This document shows, one piece after another, positions 36,453 through 44,400 of a DNA stretch of 44,400 nt. The position numbers and the translations under genes are program-made. This DNA comes from Mycobacterium sp. 1423905.2 (lineage in GTDB: Bacteria > Actinomycetota > Actinomycetes > Mycobacteriales > Mycobacteriaceae): contig NZ_LZLE01000025.1 in assembly GCF_001673155.1 (NCBI RefSeq), positions 1-44,400 of the forward strand, given 5' to 3'. Within the stretch, counting starts at the first letter, position 1, and the number at the start of each line of letters is the position of its first letter. The notes below the pieces were generated by a model. It had not been told where the DNA came from and did no database searches. It saw nothing but the letters and a program-made list of their open reading frames with translations.

Positions 36453-38233
36453 CGTTGTTTCCGTGATCGCCGCATCAAACTCGCCGTTCCGAACACCGCA
36501 CCGCCTATCAGTAATGCTCCGGTCAGTCCCCCGGCCGCAATCCACACCGGCAACATGTTGCGCGGGGGTGGCGGCTTCGGCAGGCCCAGCGGCGCCGACA
36601 GTTGCTTCGGCGGCGTCGCCGGTCCCTGGGGTACATCCCAGGTCAGTGCCGCCACCGGGTCGACGACACCGTATCCGATTTGGTTGTCTACGCCCCGCGC
36701 CGGCGCCCGTGCCGTGCGGATCAGTCGATTCATGATCTGGTACGCCGACAGTTCGGGGAACTTCGCGCGGACCAGCGCGGCCACACCCGACACGACGGCA
36801 GCCGAGAAGCTCGTTCCAGACGGGACCAACAACGAGTTGTCCGGGCCGTCGATCGCGTTGATCAGGCCGTCGTCTCGAGGCGACAGCCCCATGACATCGG
36901 TTCCGGGCGCGGAGATCGACACCCAGGGGCCCGCGACACTCGACTGCGCCATCGGCTGGCCGCTCGCGTCGACCGCGCCGACGGTCAGCACATAGTCGCT
37001 GAACCACGACGGTGTCACGACCGTCGTGACGGAGTTCCAGTTGCGTGGGTCGTTGGGCGACAGCGGGTTGAACGGCGGATTCTGCTTGCAGTCCTTCTTG
37101 CTGCTGTCCCCGGCCGCGGCCACGATCAGCGCGTTCTTGTCGACCGCGGCATAGCGGACGGCCGCGCCGAGGACACGTTGATCGACGATGTTGCGGGCGC
37201 TCATGCAGGTCACGTCGGAGATGTTGATGATCGAAGCCCCCATGTTGGCGGCGTGCACGATCGCGCGCGCCATCGTCTGGACGCTGTCGATCTTGGCGAC
37301 CGTCTGCGGGTCCTCATCGCCGGTGTAGGCGTCCTTGAGCCCGAAGGCCTGGCTGGACTGCCGGATCGAGATGATGTCGACGTCCGGAGCGATGCCGCTG
37401 AACGCGTCGGCTGCCGGCCCGGTCGTCGGACTCGGCGCCGGCGCCGGGGGTGCCGGTGGCGGCGGTGAAGGCGCCGGGTCACGCGGGCGCGGATTGTCCA
37501 CGCCGACGATCTGGCGCCCGCCGGAGTAGCCGGGTATGGTCACCGTCCCCCTGCCGTGGCTGGCCGCGGGCGGGTTGCCGGGCCCGGGCGGACCGGGCGG
37601 AGAACCAGGTGGCGCCCCCTCCGACGGGGACGGCGGCGGCGGTGCGGGAATGACCGTCACGGTCGTGTTCGGCACCGGGGAAAGCGTGATTGTTTGTGGC
37701 GGTGGCGGCTTCTCGGTCGTGGGAATCGTCACCGGCCGGCGCGGCGCCGCCGGCGGGGCGACCGCGCCGTTGGCCGGCGACGCGCCGATCATCGACGCCA
37801 CGATGGTGCCGTGGGCGTCGCAGTCCGACAGCCCGTCCCCGCCGGCCATGACGTAGTCACCGCCGGGGAGCAGGTGCGCGAAGCGCGGGTGCGGTGTCAC
37901 ACCGGTGTCGATGACAGCGACCCGAATCCCGGTGCCGCGCCCGAACTGCCACGCCTCGGACAGGTTCAGCATGTCCATGTACTTCGGCTGCAGCCGGAAG
38001 TCGGTACCGGGCAGAACTCCCACTTCGGTGCAGTAGGAGTTCTGCTTCATCGGCGCTACTGGACCGGGCGGGCTGTCTGGCGGCAGCGCGCCCGGGTCAA
38101 TCGTCGGTGGAGATACGGCATACGCCGGCGGCAGACCGGCCAATGCACCTGAGGCCAACAGCATTGCGGCGACGGTCGCGGTGGTTACGCGACCACGCCA
38201 CAAGCTGCTGCTACCGGTACCTAATCGCTGCAT
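36449..38233 (-). CDS. mycP5: mycosin-5, membrane-anchored subtilisin-like protease MycP5
   Basis: A 594-residue mycosin needed to stabilise the ESX-5 complex. It has a signal peptide (1-39, ending PAYA), the catalytic triad Asp109 in AVIDTGV, His141 in DCDAHGT and Ser475 in PSGTSFSAA, and a C-terminal membrane anchor (about 560-588). A long proline-rich insertion at about 158-275 between His and Ser is the loop typical of MycP5, and is rich in PPPP runs. The ATG at 38233 overlaps eccD5 by 23 bases. Length is normal for MycP5. Confidence 0.96.
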   Translation of the reverse strand: MQRLGTGSSSLWRGRVTTATVAAMLLASGALAGLPPAYAVSPPTIDPGALPPDSPPGPVAPMKQNSYCTEVGVLPGTDFRLQPKYMDMLNLSEAWQFGRGTGIRVAVIDTGVTPHPRFAHLLPGGDYVMAGGDGLSDCDAHGTIVASMIGASPANGAVAPPAAPRRPVTIPTTEKPPPPQTITLSPVPNTTVTVIPAPPPPSPSEGAPPGSPPGPPGPGNPPAASHGRGTVTIPGYSGGRQIVGVDNPRPRDPAPSPPPPAPPAPAPSPTTGPAADAFSGIAPDVDIISIRQSSQAFGLKDAYTGDEDPQTVAKIDSVQTMARAIVHAANMGASIINISDVTCMSARNIVDQRVLGAAVRYAAVDKNALIVAAAGDSSKKDCKQNPPFNPLSPNDPRNWNSVTTVVTPSWFSDYVLTVGAVDASGQPMAQSSVAGPWVSISAPGTDVMGLSPRDDGLINAIDGPDNSLLVPSGTSFSAAVVSGVAALVRAKFPELSAYQIMNRLIRTARAPARGVDNQIGYGVVDPVAALTWDVPQGPATPPKQLSAPLGLPKPPPPRNMLPVWIAAGGLTGALLIGGAVFGTASLMRRSRKQR

Positions 38234-39722
38234 AGACGTTCATCAACCACAATGCCAGCGGGAAGATCGGCATGAGGCAGAGGTACTCGATCCATTCCAC
38301 GAACTTGCGGAACAGCGGGCTGTAGATCGTGTTCGGCACGACCGCGGCCGCGGTCAGACCCGCCGCCGGCAGCAGCACCAAGACCGCCGCGACGATCGAC
38401 ACCGACAGCGGTGAGGACAACACCAAGGCGTAGCGCACGCACACCGCGGCCACGATGATCACGGCGGTTGCGGCCAAGGTGATCGACTGCCAGCGGTCCA
38501 CATACGACCGTCCGCGCAGCATCAGGAAGCCGGCGCAGAACCCGGCCAGGAGCAACGGCAACCAGCGCTCGTTGGTGTGCGGGTTGCACAGGGCGGACAG
38601 CGAAACCACCATCAGCACCCCGAGCCCTACCAGCAGGCCGCTCAAGAAGGAGCGGGCACGCTCGGCCTGTAGCAGCACGTCGCGCACCGAAGCGGGGCCT
38701 TCCAGCACCGGCGGACCACCGTCAGTGCGTACCACCGTGGTGGGCAGGTCGGGTCGCGCCTCGAAAACCCACCGGCTGGTAGCCGACGGAAACACCGGCA
38801 ACCGGATGCCCGCCAGGCGGCGCGCCAGCGCCGGCGCGGCGTGGTAGAGCAACACCGAGACCAGCACCAGGGTGCACAGCATCGTCACTGCGCTGGTGGC
38901 GGCGACCATTCGGGCCACACTGGCCAGGGTCGTCAGTAGGCCCACGGTCACGATCGCGGTGTAGATCGCCAGTCGGCGACCGGTGAACCGCAGTGCCAGC
39001 GCAGCGGAGATGGTCAGCACACCGAAGCCGAGGACGGCTTGAGGCGAACCGACCGGACCGGGCGGTGCCGCGGCGGCCGCGACGGTGACCGGCGCCAGCG
39101 CGCTGAACAGCATGATGTCGGCGACTCGGCGGTCCGCATCGGTCTTGGCGCGCATCAGCAGCAGGAGCGCAACCCCCAACACCAACACGCCGATGACGGC
39201 GGTGGCGATGGTGGGCAGCCAGGAGTTGTGGTGCCAGCGCCACCAACCCAGCACGCCGGAGGCGAGCACCACGCCGGTCGCCACCATCGAGGCACCGACC
39301 TGCACCGCGACGACTGGGTCGATGGCAGTGAACCGCTTGCTCAGGTCGGCCGCGACGGCGGTCGAGATGTGCTCGATGACCTGCGACCGGTGTTCGGTGT
39401 CGCTGATGAACCGGATCCACAGCCGGTCACCGTCGTAGACGTCTTGTTCGGTCAGCGACTGGGTGGCCCGCAGCGGCGTGCCGTCAACCAGGCACAGCGC
39501 CCAGCGGCCACGTCCGGTGGCCTCCAGCGGGGTCTCACCAAGCTCCCTGAGTCGGCTGTTGACCACCTTCAGCAGCGGCTCGGTCATCACCGAAACCGGC
39601 GCATTGGAGTCCAGCAGGACGCCAATCTGAACGCCTTCGCCGGCCATGATGCCGATGACGACTGCTCGGGGCGACGAAACGCCCTCAAGATCGGTCTGTG
39701 GCGCATCAACTACTGCGGTCAC
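38211..39722 (-). CDS. eccD5: ESX-5 membrane channel component EccD5
   Basis: A 503-residue core membrane protein: a ubiquitin-like cytosolic domain (about 20-110: VQIGVLLDSNAPVSVMTEPL, DVYDGDRLWIRFI) followed by eleven predicted membrane helices (about 135-500). Two EccD copies line the inner-membrane space of each ESX subunit. The start is GTG at 39722 (TAVVDAPQTDLEGV). It follows a 290-base spacer that probably contains its own promoter. Confidence 0.95.
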   Translation of the reverse strand: MTAVVDAPQTDLEGVSSPRAVVIGIMAGEGVQIGVLLDSNAPVSVMTEPLLKVVNSRLRELGETPLEATGRGRWALCLVDGTPLRATQSLTEQDVYDGDRLWIRFISDTEHRSQVIEHISTAVAADLSKRFTAIDPVVAVQVGASMVATGVVLASGVLGWWRWHHNSWLPTIATAVIGVLVLGVALLLLMRAKTDADRRVADIMLFSALAPVTVAAAAAPPGPVGSPQAVLGFGVLTISAALALRFTGRRLAIYTAIVTVGLLTTLASVARMVAATSAVTMLCTLVLVSVLLYHAAPALARRLAGIRLPVFPSATSRWVFEARPDLPTTVVRTDGGPPVLEGPASVRDVLLQAERARSFLSGLLVGLGVLMVVSLSALCNPHTNERWLPLLLAGFCAGFLMLRGRSYVDRWQSITLAATAVIIVAAVCVRYALVLSSPLSVSIVAAVLVLLPAAGLTAAAVVPNTIYSPLFRKFVEWIEYLCLMPIFPLALWLMNVYAAIRYR

Positions 39723-40012
39723 CGTCCTGCACCCCCTGCCAATGTGACTGCCATTAAGAAACCTTCATTCTGGCCATTCAACCGCCGGCGAAGTGCTTTC
39801 GGTTGGCCCGCCGAGTCGCCCAAGGTGTCACAACCCCTTGGGAGCTGCGGCTCGACTGAGTCCGATTCCATTTGCCTCGCCTCGCGACTAATAGTTGTTG
39901 TTGACCCTGTTTTTGGTATTGCAGCCGATTCTAGAGCAATTCGGCCGGTTCGCATCTCGACTGCATTTATTCTTCGAAGTCGTTGTGACACAGCGCTTTT
40001 GGCGACCAACGG
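39723..40012 (-). promoter_or_regulatory. 290-base spacer with possible promoter for eccD5-mycP5-eccE5-eccA5
   Basis: This is the only long gap inside the ESX-5 core and is AT-richer than its neighbours. A good -10-like hexamer TAGAAT is read on the minus strand at 39928-39933, about 205 bases upstream of eccD5, with no clear -35. A hairpin CCCAAGG/CCTTGGG (39819-39825 with 39836-39842) lies further down the leader. A 96-codon open frame spanning the gap has poor codon use and is not called. Confidence 0.4.
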
Positions 40013-40915
40013 TCACACCCTGCTGTGCGTTTTCCATTCTCCATAGGGCAGCGTGTCCAAAACGGTCTTCACACCGACTTGCACCAGTTGCGGAGTAGCC
40101 GGACAAATGGCGAGCCACGCTTCACCGGACCCGGCCGTGCGCGCCTGCTGGTAAAGAGCGATACGCCCGCCCGATCCATCCTTGAGGGACAACACCGACG
40201 CGCTGGGTCCCTTGGCGTCGTCGCGGTATTGCCGCGCGTACACCGCAACTTCGGCAGCTGGATCAGAAAGGGCTTGTCCCAGCGCCGCGACGGTGGAGGC
40301 GCTGATCCCCATGCGGCGCAGATCGCCGCCGGAGAAAACGTTGAAACCGGACTCCTGCCAGGACTTCGTCGCCTCGAGCATCTCCTCGAGGGGCACGTTG
40401 ACGGCGTTGATCGCGGCGGGATCGGCGTGGTGGATGGACTCCAAGCCGTCGAGCACCAGCGCGGCGATCGAGGCGCTGTCGGTGACGGAGACGTCGTCGA
40501 CGGTGATGTCGTTACCGACTCGGACGGCCGACACCCAATGCTGACCACGCCGGGCCAGCACGACCCGGAATTCGTTGTCGGGAATGTCGCGGGAGCCGGG
40601 CGGCTGGTTCTCGTCCTCGACCACGCCGTAGAGCAACTTCCCCCGCGACAGCAGCGCCACGACCTCTAAATCGGGCGCGGCAAGCACCTTCATCCGCGCG
40701 GCAACGTGCTCGTTGACGGCGTCACCGACGACGATGCCCTGTTCCCGCATGACCGCCATGCCGGGATGCTCGTTGAGCCAGTCGTTGTTGTCCGTGGATA
40801 CGTACGGCCGGCACCGCAATTCCGGTGCGACGTGCCGGATATCCAGGAGCGCCTGGAGCATCCAGAAGCCGTCGACGTTAACGGTGATATCGGTACGGGT
40901 GCTCTGCTGGTCCAT
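40013..40915 (-). CDS. espG5: ESX-5 chaperone EspG5
   Basis: EspG5 is the cytosolic chaperone that binds the tip of the PPE helical bundle in PE-PPE dimers and keeps ESX-5 cargo soluble. The 300-residue product has exactly the family length, with the recognisable start MDQQSTRTDITVNVDGFWML and blocks such as EMLEATKSWQESGFNVFSGG and LSDPAAEVAVYARQYRDDAK. The ATG at 40915 is chosen; the 17 extra upstream codons run through a hairpin and are not supported. It follows esxN with an 84-base gap that carries a strong stem-loop. Confidence 0.96.
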   Translation of the reverse strand: MDQQSTRTDITVNVDGFWMLQALLDIRHVAPELRCRPYVSTDNNDWLNEHPGMAVMREQGIVVGDAVNEHVAARMKVLAAPDLEVVALLSRGKLLYGVVEDENQPPGSRDIPDNEFRVVLARRGQHWVSAVRVGNDITVDDVSVTDSASIAALVLDGLESIHHADPAAINAVNVPLEEMLEATKSWQESGFNVFSGGDLRRMGISASTVAALGQALSDPAAEVAVYARQYRDDAKGPSASVLSLKDGSGGRIALYQQARTAGSGEAWLAICPATPQLVQVGVKTVLDTLPYGEWKTHSRV

Positions 40916-40955
40916 CCCTGCCTCAGATGTTGACGTGCCTGATAACTGCAGGACA

Positions 40956-40983
40956 CGGCAGCACACCGGATGGTGTGCTGCCG
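40956..40983 (-). terminator. 12-bp hairpin between esxN and espG5
   Basis: CGGCAGCACACC (40956-40967) and GGTGTGCTGCCG (40972-40983) pair perfectly around a four-base loop. The stem begins 17 bases after the esxN stop and lies about 40 bases before espG5. It has no U tract. It is probably a partial terminator or a 3' stabiliser that gives abundant esxMN message but less espG5. Confidence 0.7.
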
Positions 40984-40999
40984 CGCCTGAAGTTCGGTT

Positions 41000-41284
41000 T
41001 TAGGCCCAGCTGGAGCCGACGGCGCTGTCGGTTTGCGCCATGTTGCTGCCGGCGGACTGAACCTTCTGGCCGTGCTGGTTGGCCTGCTCGTAGATCACCT
41101 GGAAGTTGCGACCCAACTGGGTGATGAATTCCTGGCATGCCACCGAACCGGCGCCGCCCCAGAAGTCACCGGCAGCCAGCACATCGCGAACGATGGCCTG
41201 GTGCTCGGCCTCCAAGTTGGCGGCCTGTGCGCGGATGAGAGCGCCGTGGGCGTCCACATCGCCGAACTGGTAGTTAATGGTCAT
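41000..41284 (-). CDS. esxN: ESAT-6-like WXG100 protein EsxN
   Basis: A 94-residue WXG100 protein, secreted by ESX-5 as a dimer with EsxM. The WxG turn is FWGGAG (Trp42-Gly44), and the sequence matches the QILSS-clade EsxI/L/N/O/V group (MTINYQFGDVDAHGALIRAQ). It lies 50 bases after esxM. The ATG at 41284 has AGGAGAA upstream. The fixed helix-turn-helix length is kept. It is followed by a strong hairpin. Confidence 0.96.
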   Translation of the reverse strand: MTINYQFGDVDAHGALIRAQAANLEAEHQAIVRDVLAAGDFWGGAGSVACQEFITQLGRNFQVIYEQANQHGQKVQSAGSNMAQTDSAVGSSWA

Positions 41285-41334
41285 ATCGATGTTCTCCTAT
41301 GGTCAGAAAGCGTACGCAGCTGTGGCTTTGGAAG

Positions 41335-41643
<309 letters not shown>

Positions 41644-41745
41644 TTAGTTGTTGGTGCTTGAACTGTTGTTACGGACGCAATGGCCGGATCGGCTGCGCGG
41701 TGACACAACCACCGACCGAGAACTTCGGCTGATTCCCCCCTTCCG

Positions 41746-41841
41746 TCAGCCGGCGGCCACCGGGTCTTGCATGTTCAGATACACGTCCAACCCAAACCGC
41801 GCCGTCCGAGTTGACGAAGAACTCTCGAGACTCCGGCTCAC
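41746..41841 (-). pseudogene. possible PPE C-terminal remnant between PE19 and esxM
   Basis: A short open stretch on the minus strand ends ARFGLDVYLNMQDPVAAG then TGA. ESX-5 PPE proteins in this window end in YGFxPTxMxRPPAAG, so the aromatic-G-L, the M and the final P-x-A-A-G line up. It sits exactly where a PPE gene would stand between a PE gene and esxMN. Only about 30 codons can be compared, so this may be chance. The rest of the 303-base gap (41632-41934) shows no gene; it ends with the esxM ribosome site. Confidence 0.3.
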
Positions 41842-41934
41842 AGCGCGATTGAGCTGTGGCGGAGTCACCGGCCGGTGGGAGGTTGCCGCAGAGCCCACGC
41901 CCGTCGCCAATCCGTCCCGAGCCGCTGTATTGCC

Positions 41935-42234
41935 TTAGCCGGCAGCGGCTGCGTTGGCGGCCTCGGTTGCCGCGTACGAACCGGAACTTGTTGCCAGCGT
42001 GTTGACGAACATCTCGTGGATCGCCGCGGCCTGCGCGCTCACCGCCTGATACATCTGTGCGTGCGCCGCAAACTGGGCGGCGGTCAGCGCTGACACCTCG
42101 TCGGCCGCTGCGGGCACGACCCCGGTCGTGTGGGCGGCCGCCGCCGCGTTCTGGGCACTCATCGTGGTGCCGATGCCCTGCAGGTTCCCCGCCGCCGCCG
42201 CCAGAGCTTCCGGCTGTGTGGTCACGAACGACAT
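41935..42234 (-). CDS. PE19: PE family protein PE19
   Basis: A 99-residue PE protein starting MSFVTTQPEALAAAAGNLQG, with the block VVPAAADEVSALTAAQFAAH and the secretion signal YAATEAANAAAAG (YxxxE). It corresponds to PE19 (or its twin PE18) of the ESX-5 locus. Unusually no intact PPE partner is adjacent: esxM follows 303 bases later. The ATG at 42234 is preceded by GGGAGGAAA. It is the first gene of the esxMN transcript. Confidence 0.92.
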   Translation of the reverse strand: MSFVTTQPEALAAAAGNLQGIGTTMSAQNAAAAAHTTGVVPAAADEVSALTAAQFAAHAQMYQAVSAQAAAIHEMFVNTLATSSGSYAATEAANAAAAG

Positions 42235-42617
42235 GCTGTTTCCTCCCTCAGATGTTCCCCAGCATCGCTCTCAGCCAAGAGAGTAGATGACTGCCTGGTC
42301 CCAAGCTGGCCTCGATGGCGCCTGTTAGCATTTGTTCACTCGACGGCACGACGAATTCACTTGGTGTAACGACACAGTAACAGCGTTGGCCCAGGTTAGG
42401 GGCCTAGCACAGTCACTCCACAGCATTTGGGTGCACTCGTTTGCCGCAGGTGACCGTCGAGGTCTCGTTGAACGGCATATTTCGGGCACTTGAACCGTCT
42501 GCCGGAAAAAATCTCGCGGCGGGAAATGTCGACACGACGCAGGTGGACGTGTGTGTGGGGGGACACCTATATATACGCGGCTCTCGACGTGGCCGGCCGT
42601 CGGTGGGCGTGGCATGC
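42235..42617. promoter_or_regulatory. 383-base intergenic region upstream of PE19
   Basis: It lies between the DUF732 stop and the PE19 start, both on the minus strand. No convincing gene is present. It must carry the PE19-esxMN promoter. An AT-rich patch with the string CCTATATATACG lies near 42567-42580. No riboswitch motif or perfect long hairpin was seen. Confidence 0.5.
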
Positions 42618-42941
42618 CTATGACCCAGGAATGGCGCCCTTGTGGCGCGGGCAGTATGCGTCGATGCTGGCGCCGACGAAGAAGCCGGAATGGTAAGCGG
42701 GCATACTGCTGCTGTTCAGCACGTCGTTCGCGACGTCGGTCGCAGACATGCCGTTGTCCAGTTTCACGCACACGAAATGACCGGCCTCGATTGCGTGTGC
42801 GCCGGAGACGTGGTCGGTGATGCCCTCCGAGCGCAGGCTGGCCAGGAACTTGTCGTCGGTCGCGTCGGCGTGAGCGGTGCCGACCGCGAGCGGGCCAAGA
42901 GATGCGACCAGGACCGCCGCTACGACAAGGCGTAAAGACAT
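42618..42941 (-). CDS. small exported DUF732 protein, third copy
   Basis: A 107-residue protein with an export signal (MSLRLVVAAVLVASLGPLAV, cleavage after AHA near residue 26) and a DUF732 domain (DDKFLASLRSEGITDHV, HFVCVKLDNGMS, ASIDAYCPRHKG). The two-cysteine layout is as in the Rv1810-like pair, but identity is clearly lower. The ATG at 42941 is chosen because the signal peptide begins there; 36 upstream codons are discarded. It has no PPE neighbour on the 3' side but stands just upstream of PE19. The function is unknown. Confidence 0.87.
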   Translation of the reverse strand: MSLRLVVAAVLVASLGPLAVGTAHADATDDKFLASLRSEGITDHVSGAHAIEAGHFVCVKLDNGMSATDVANDVLNSSSMPAYHSGFFVGASIDAYCPRHKGAIPGS

Positions 42942-43249
42942 TCCAGAGGCTCCCGAAGAGAATTCGTCATCGCCATTGCCAGCGCCATCCCACCTCGCTG
43001 GCTGGCTGCCTACATCTCGATTGTTCCGACCGGCGCGCTGCAGATCCACCTTGGCCAGCAGCTGTACATGCGTTGTTTACCTGGCAGCCACGTTGAGCCG
43101 CGAATGGCAACGCGCTGTCCGAATGATGTTGAGCCCGTTGTTGATGGCAGTTAACGTCTGAGTCGTCGGGATGTCACTCGACGTTCAGAGTCACTGCCTG
43201 GTCGGTCCAGCGGTGGTATGGAGCGGGCTGGGTCAGGTAGAAGAATCTC
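42942..43249. promoter_or_regulatory. 308-base divergent promoter region
   Basis: It separates the divergent DUF732 and methyltransferase genes, so two promoters must lie here. The methyltransferase end has a weak ribosome site (GGTAGAAG about 8 bases before ATG). No further genes, repeats or clear dyads are seen. Confidence 0.5.
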
Positions 43250-44290
43250 ATGCAGGATCCGCCCACCGAATTCGACCCATCCGCACTTCGAGAGGCGATG
43301 GCGCGGCGGTTATATCGCCGATCCATCGCCGCTGGGCACATCACAGTGCCTGCGGTTCCCGCCATGATCGATGAGTACATGAAGATGTGCGACAACATCT
43401 TCGCGAGTGTGGGCGCGCAACAGACCACCGACGAAACCGCCCAGTTGCGAACGATGTTGGAGACGGAATTGGCGCGGGCCTACGCAGCATCGCAACGTTC
43501 GAACATCGTCATCTCCTACCATGCTCCGTTCGGGGTGGGGATGAACTATCGCGTCCAAGCCGAATGGCTCAGCGTCGCAGGTGATTACGACACCTGGGTC
43601 GCTTCTCGCGAGGGTCCGCTGTTCGGCACGGAGGCGGACGCGCGGGTGTCGGGGCTGGCCGCGCAGGCGCCCGATCCGGCCGATTATCGGGTGTTGGATA
43701 TTGGCGCCGGAACGGGACGCAATGCTCTGGCGCTGGCCCGGCGCGGCCACCCGGTCGACGCGGTGGAGATCACTCCGAAGTTCGCCGACATCATTCGGTC
43801 CAGCGCCGAACGGGAGTCACTCGACGTGCACGTCATCGAAAGCGACGCCTTCGACACCATGGACGGGGTCCGGTCCGACTACCAGTTGATCGTGGCCTCG
43901 GAAGTAGTGCCGGAATTCCGGACGAGCCAGGAACTACGTGGCGTATTCGAGCTGGCCGCCGATTGTTTGGCGCCCGGCGGGCAGCTGGTGTTCAACGCAT
44001 TCTTGCCCCGCGCGGGCTATGTTCCCGACAGCGCCGCAGTAGAACTCGGGCAGCAATGCCACACAATGATCTTCACTCGCGATGAGGTGACGCGTGCGGC
44101 GGCTGAGTTGCCACTGCGGCTGGTCGCCGACGATTCAGTCGTCGAGTACGAAGAGGCTCATCTGCCGCAACACGTTTGGCCGCCGACGAACTGGTTCGTA
44201 GGTTGGGCCAACGGCCTCGACGTCTTCGATGTCGAGCCCGGACAATCGCCGATCGAGTTGCGCTGGCTCGTCTTTCAGAAAGTGCATTAG
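43250..44290 (+). CDS. SAM-dependent methyltransferase
   Basis: A 346-residue protein whose C-terminal part (about 140-300) is a class I methyltransferase. Motif I is RVLDIGAGTGRNALALARRG (147-166), the acidic residue after strand 2 is in DAVEITPKF, and a later strand reads QLIVASEVVPEF. The N-terminal 130 residues are helical and not recognised (EYMKMCDNIFASVG). It has no signal peptide or membrane helix. The substrate is unknown; small-molecule and tellurite-type methyltransferases share the fold. It reads opposite to the ESX-5 genes, and I do not recall it in the M. tuberculosis locus. Confidence 0.85.
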   Translation: MQDPPTEFDPSALREAMARRLYRRSIAAGHITVPAVPAMIDEYMKMCDNIFASVGAQQTTDETAQLRTMLETELARAYAASQRSNIVISYHAPFGVGMNYRVQAEWLSVAGDYDTWVASREGPLFGTEADARVSGLAAQAPDPADYRVLDIGAGTGRNALALARRGHPVDAVEITPKFADIIRSSAERESLDVHVIESDAFDTMDGVRSDYQLIVASEVVPEFRTSQELRGVFELAADCLAPGGQLVFNAFLPRAGYVPDSAAVELGQQCHTMIFTRDEVTRAAAELPLRLVADDSVVEYEEAHLPQHVWPPTNWFVGWANGLDVFDVEPGQSPIELRWLVFQKVH

Positions 44291-44296
44291 GGAGTG

Positions 44297-44345
44297 CGCG
44301 AAAGCGACGCCGCTGCCGTGGTGCGGCAGCGGCGTCGCTTTCGCG
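44297..44345. terminator. 22-bp perfect hairpin between convergent genes
   Basis: The arms 44297-44318 and 44324-44345 pair perfectly over 22 bases (core GCGACGCCGCTGCCG) with a five-base loop TGGTG. It starts six bases after the methyltransferase stop and ends five bases before the stop of the opposing gene at 44351. Symmetry and position fit a bidirectional terminator; a short T run (GGTTTTC) follows on the plus side. Confidence 0.9.
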
Positions 44346-44350
44346 TCTCG

Positions 44351-44400
44351 TTAGGTTTTCGATTCCTCGGGCTCGTACTGCGGGCAGTAGATTTCGATGG
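44351..44400 (-). CDS. 3' end of a gene running off the window
   Basis: The last 15 codons of a minus-strand frame end IEIYCPQYEPEESKT then TAA at 44351. Evidence for coding is the stop position just beyond a bidirectional hairpin and typical codon use. The identity cannot be told from this tip. It shares the direction of the ESX-5 genes and so lies upstream of them. Confidence 0.55.
   Translation of the reverse strand, partial: IEIYCPQYEPEESKT

Noticed and set aside
36453..37007. Open frame extending eccE5 upstream by about 185 codons
   Set aside because: It lies in another frame of mycP5, and the ATGA overlap at 36449-36452 gives the normal EccE5 start and length.
39719..40009. 96-codon minus-strand frame covering the espG5-eccD5 spacer
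   Set aside because: Codon use is poor, there is no ribosome site and no homologue is recognised. The stretch is better read as a leader with a promoter.

Overview
The window is high-GC mycobacterial chromosome from a slow-growing Mycobacterium. The evidence is a near-complete ESX-5 (type VII secretion) block, which is known only from slow growers, and a gene order that runs almost gene for gene parallel to the M. tuberculosis Rv1832-to-Rv1791 interval, here in reverse. It is not an M. tuberculosis complex sequence: no PE_PGRS gene lies between bacA and the flavoprotein, no PE20 or Rv1813c-type gene is seen at the expected places, and several accessory genes are inserted. All Rv-number equivalences are recalled from protein similarity and order; no database search was run.

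Layout. (1) 1-10 kb is a compact core cluster on the minus strand: the 5' part of gcvP behind a tandem glycine riboswitch, two MerR-type regulators (resR and an Rv1828 homologue), a DUF151 protein, the FHA regulator garA, gcvH, a DUF881/DUF1290/DUF881 membrane trio, pgsA2 and the accessory secretion ATPase secA2. The first 77 bases are an inverted copy of 417-493, probably an assembly foldback. (2) 9.7-20.8 kb holds ilvG, the divergent transporter bacA, a flavoprotein coupled to a VOC protein, a TetR regulator, an exported serine protease-like protein, a sterol-desaturase-family enzyme, a lipase-NDH pair and mgtC. (3) 20.9-32.8 kb is a PE/PPE field with seven PPE genes, one PE gene, two exported DUF732 proteins and one Mg2+-sensing M-box riboswitch. 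(4) 32.9-44.4 kb is the ESX-5 core in the transcription order PE19-esxM-esxN-espG5-eccD5-mycP5-eccE5-eccA5, followed at the upstream end by another DUF732 gene, a divergent methyltransferase and the 3' tip of one more gene. eccB5 and eccC5 are not in the window.

How it fits together. EspG5 escorts PE/PPE substrates to the ESX-5 membrane machine (EccD5, EccE5 and MycP5 here, with the EccA5 ATPase in the cytosol), and the neighbouring PE/PPE genes are the expected cargo. The most interesting theme is magnesium: an M-box lies upstream of a PPE31-like gene, and the same PE/PPE field ends in mgtC. Between them sit two copies of an unusual module, a PPE protein with a conserved C-terminal extension followed directly by a small exported DUF732 protein. 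Other points worth following are a 25-codon PE-like mini gene in front of a PPE gene, a possible leader peptide inside the M-box 5' UTR, a strong hairpin separating esxMN from espG5, and a possible PPE remnant between PE19 and esxM.
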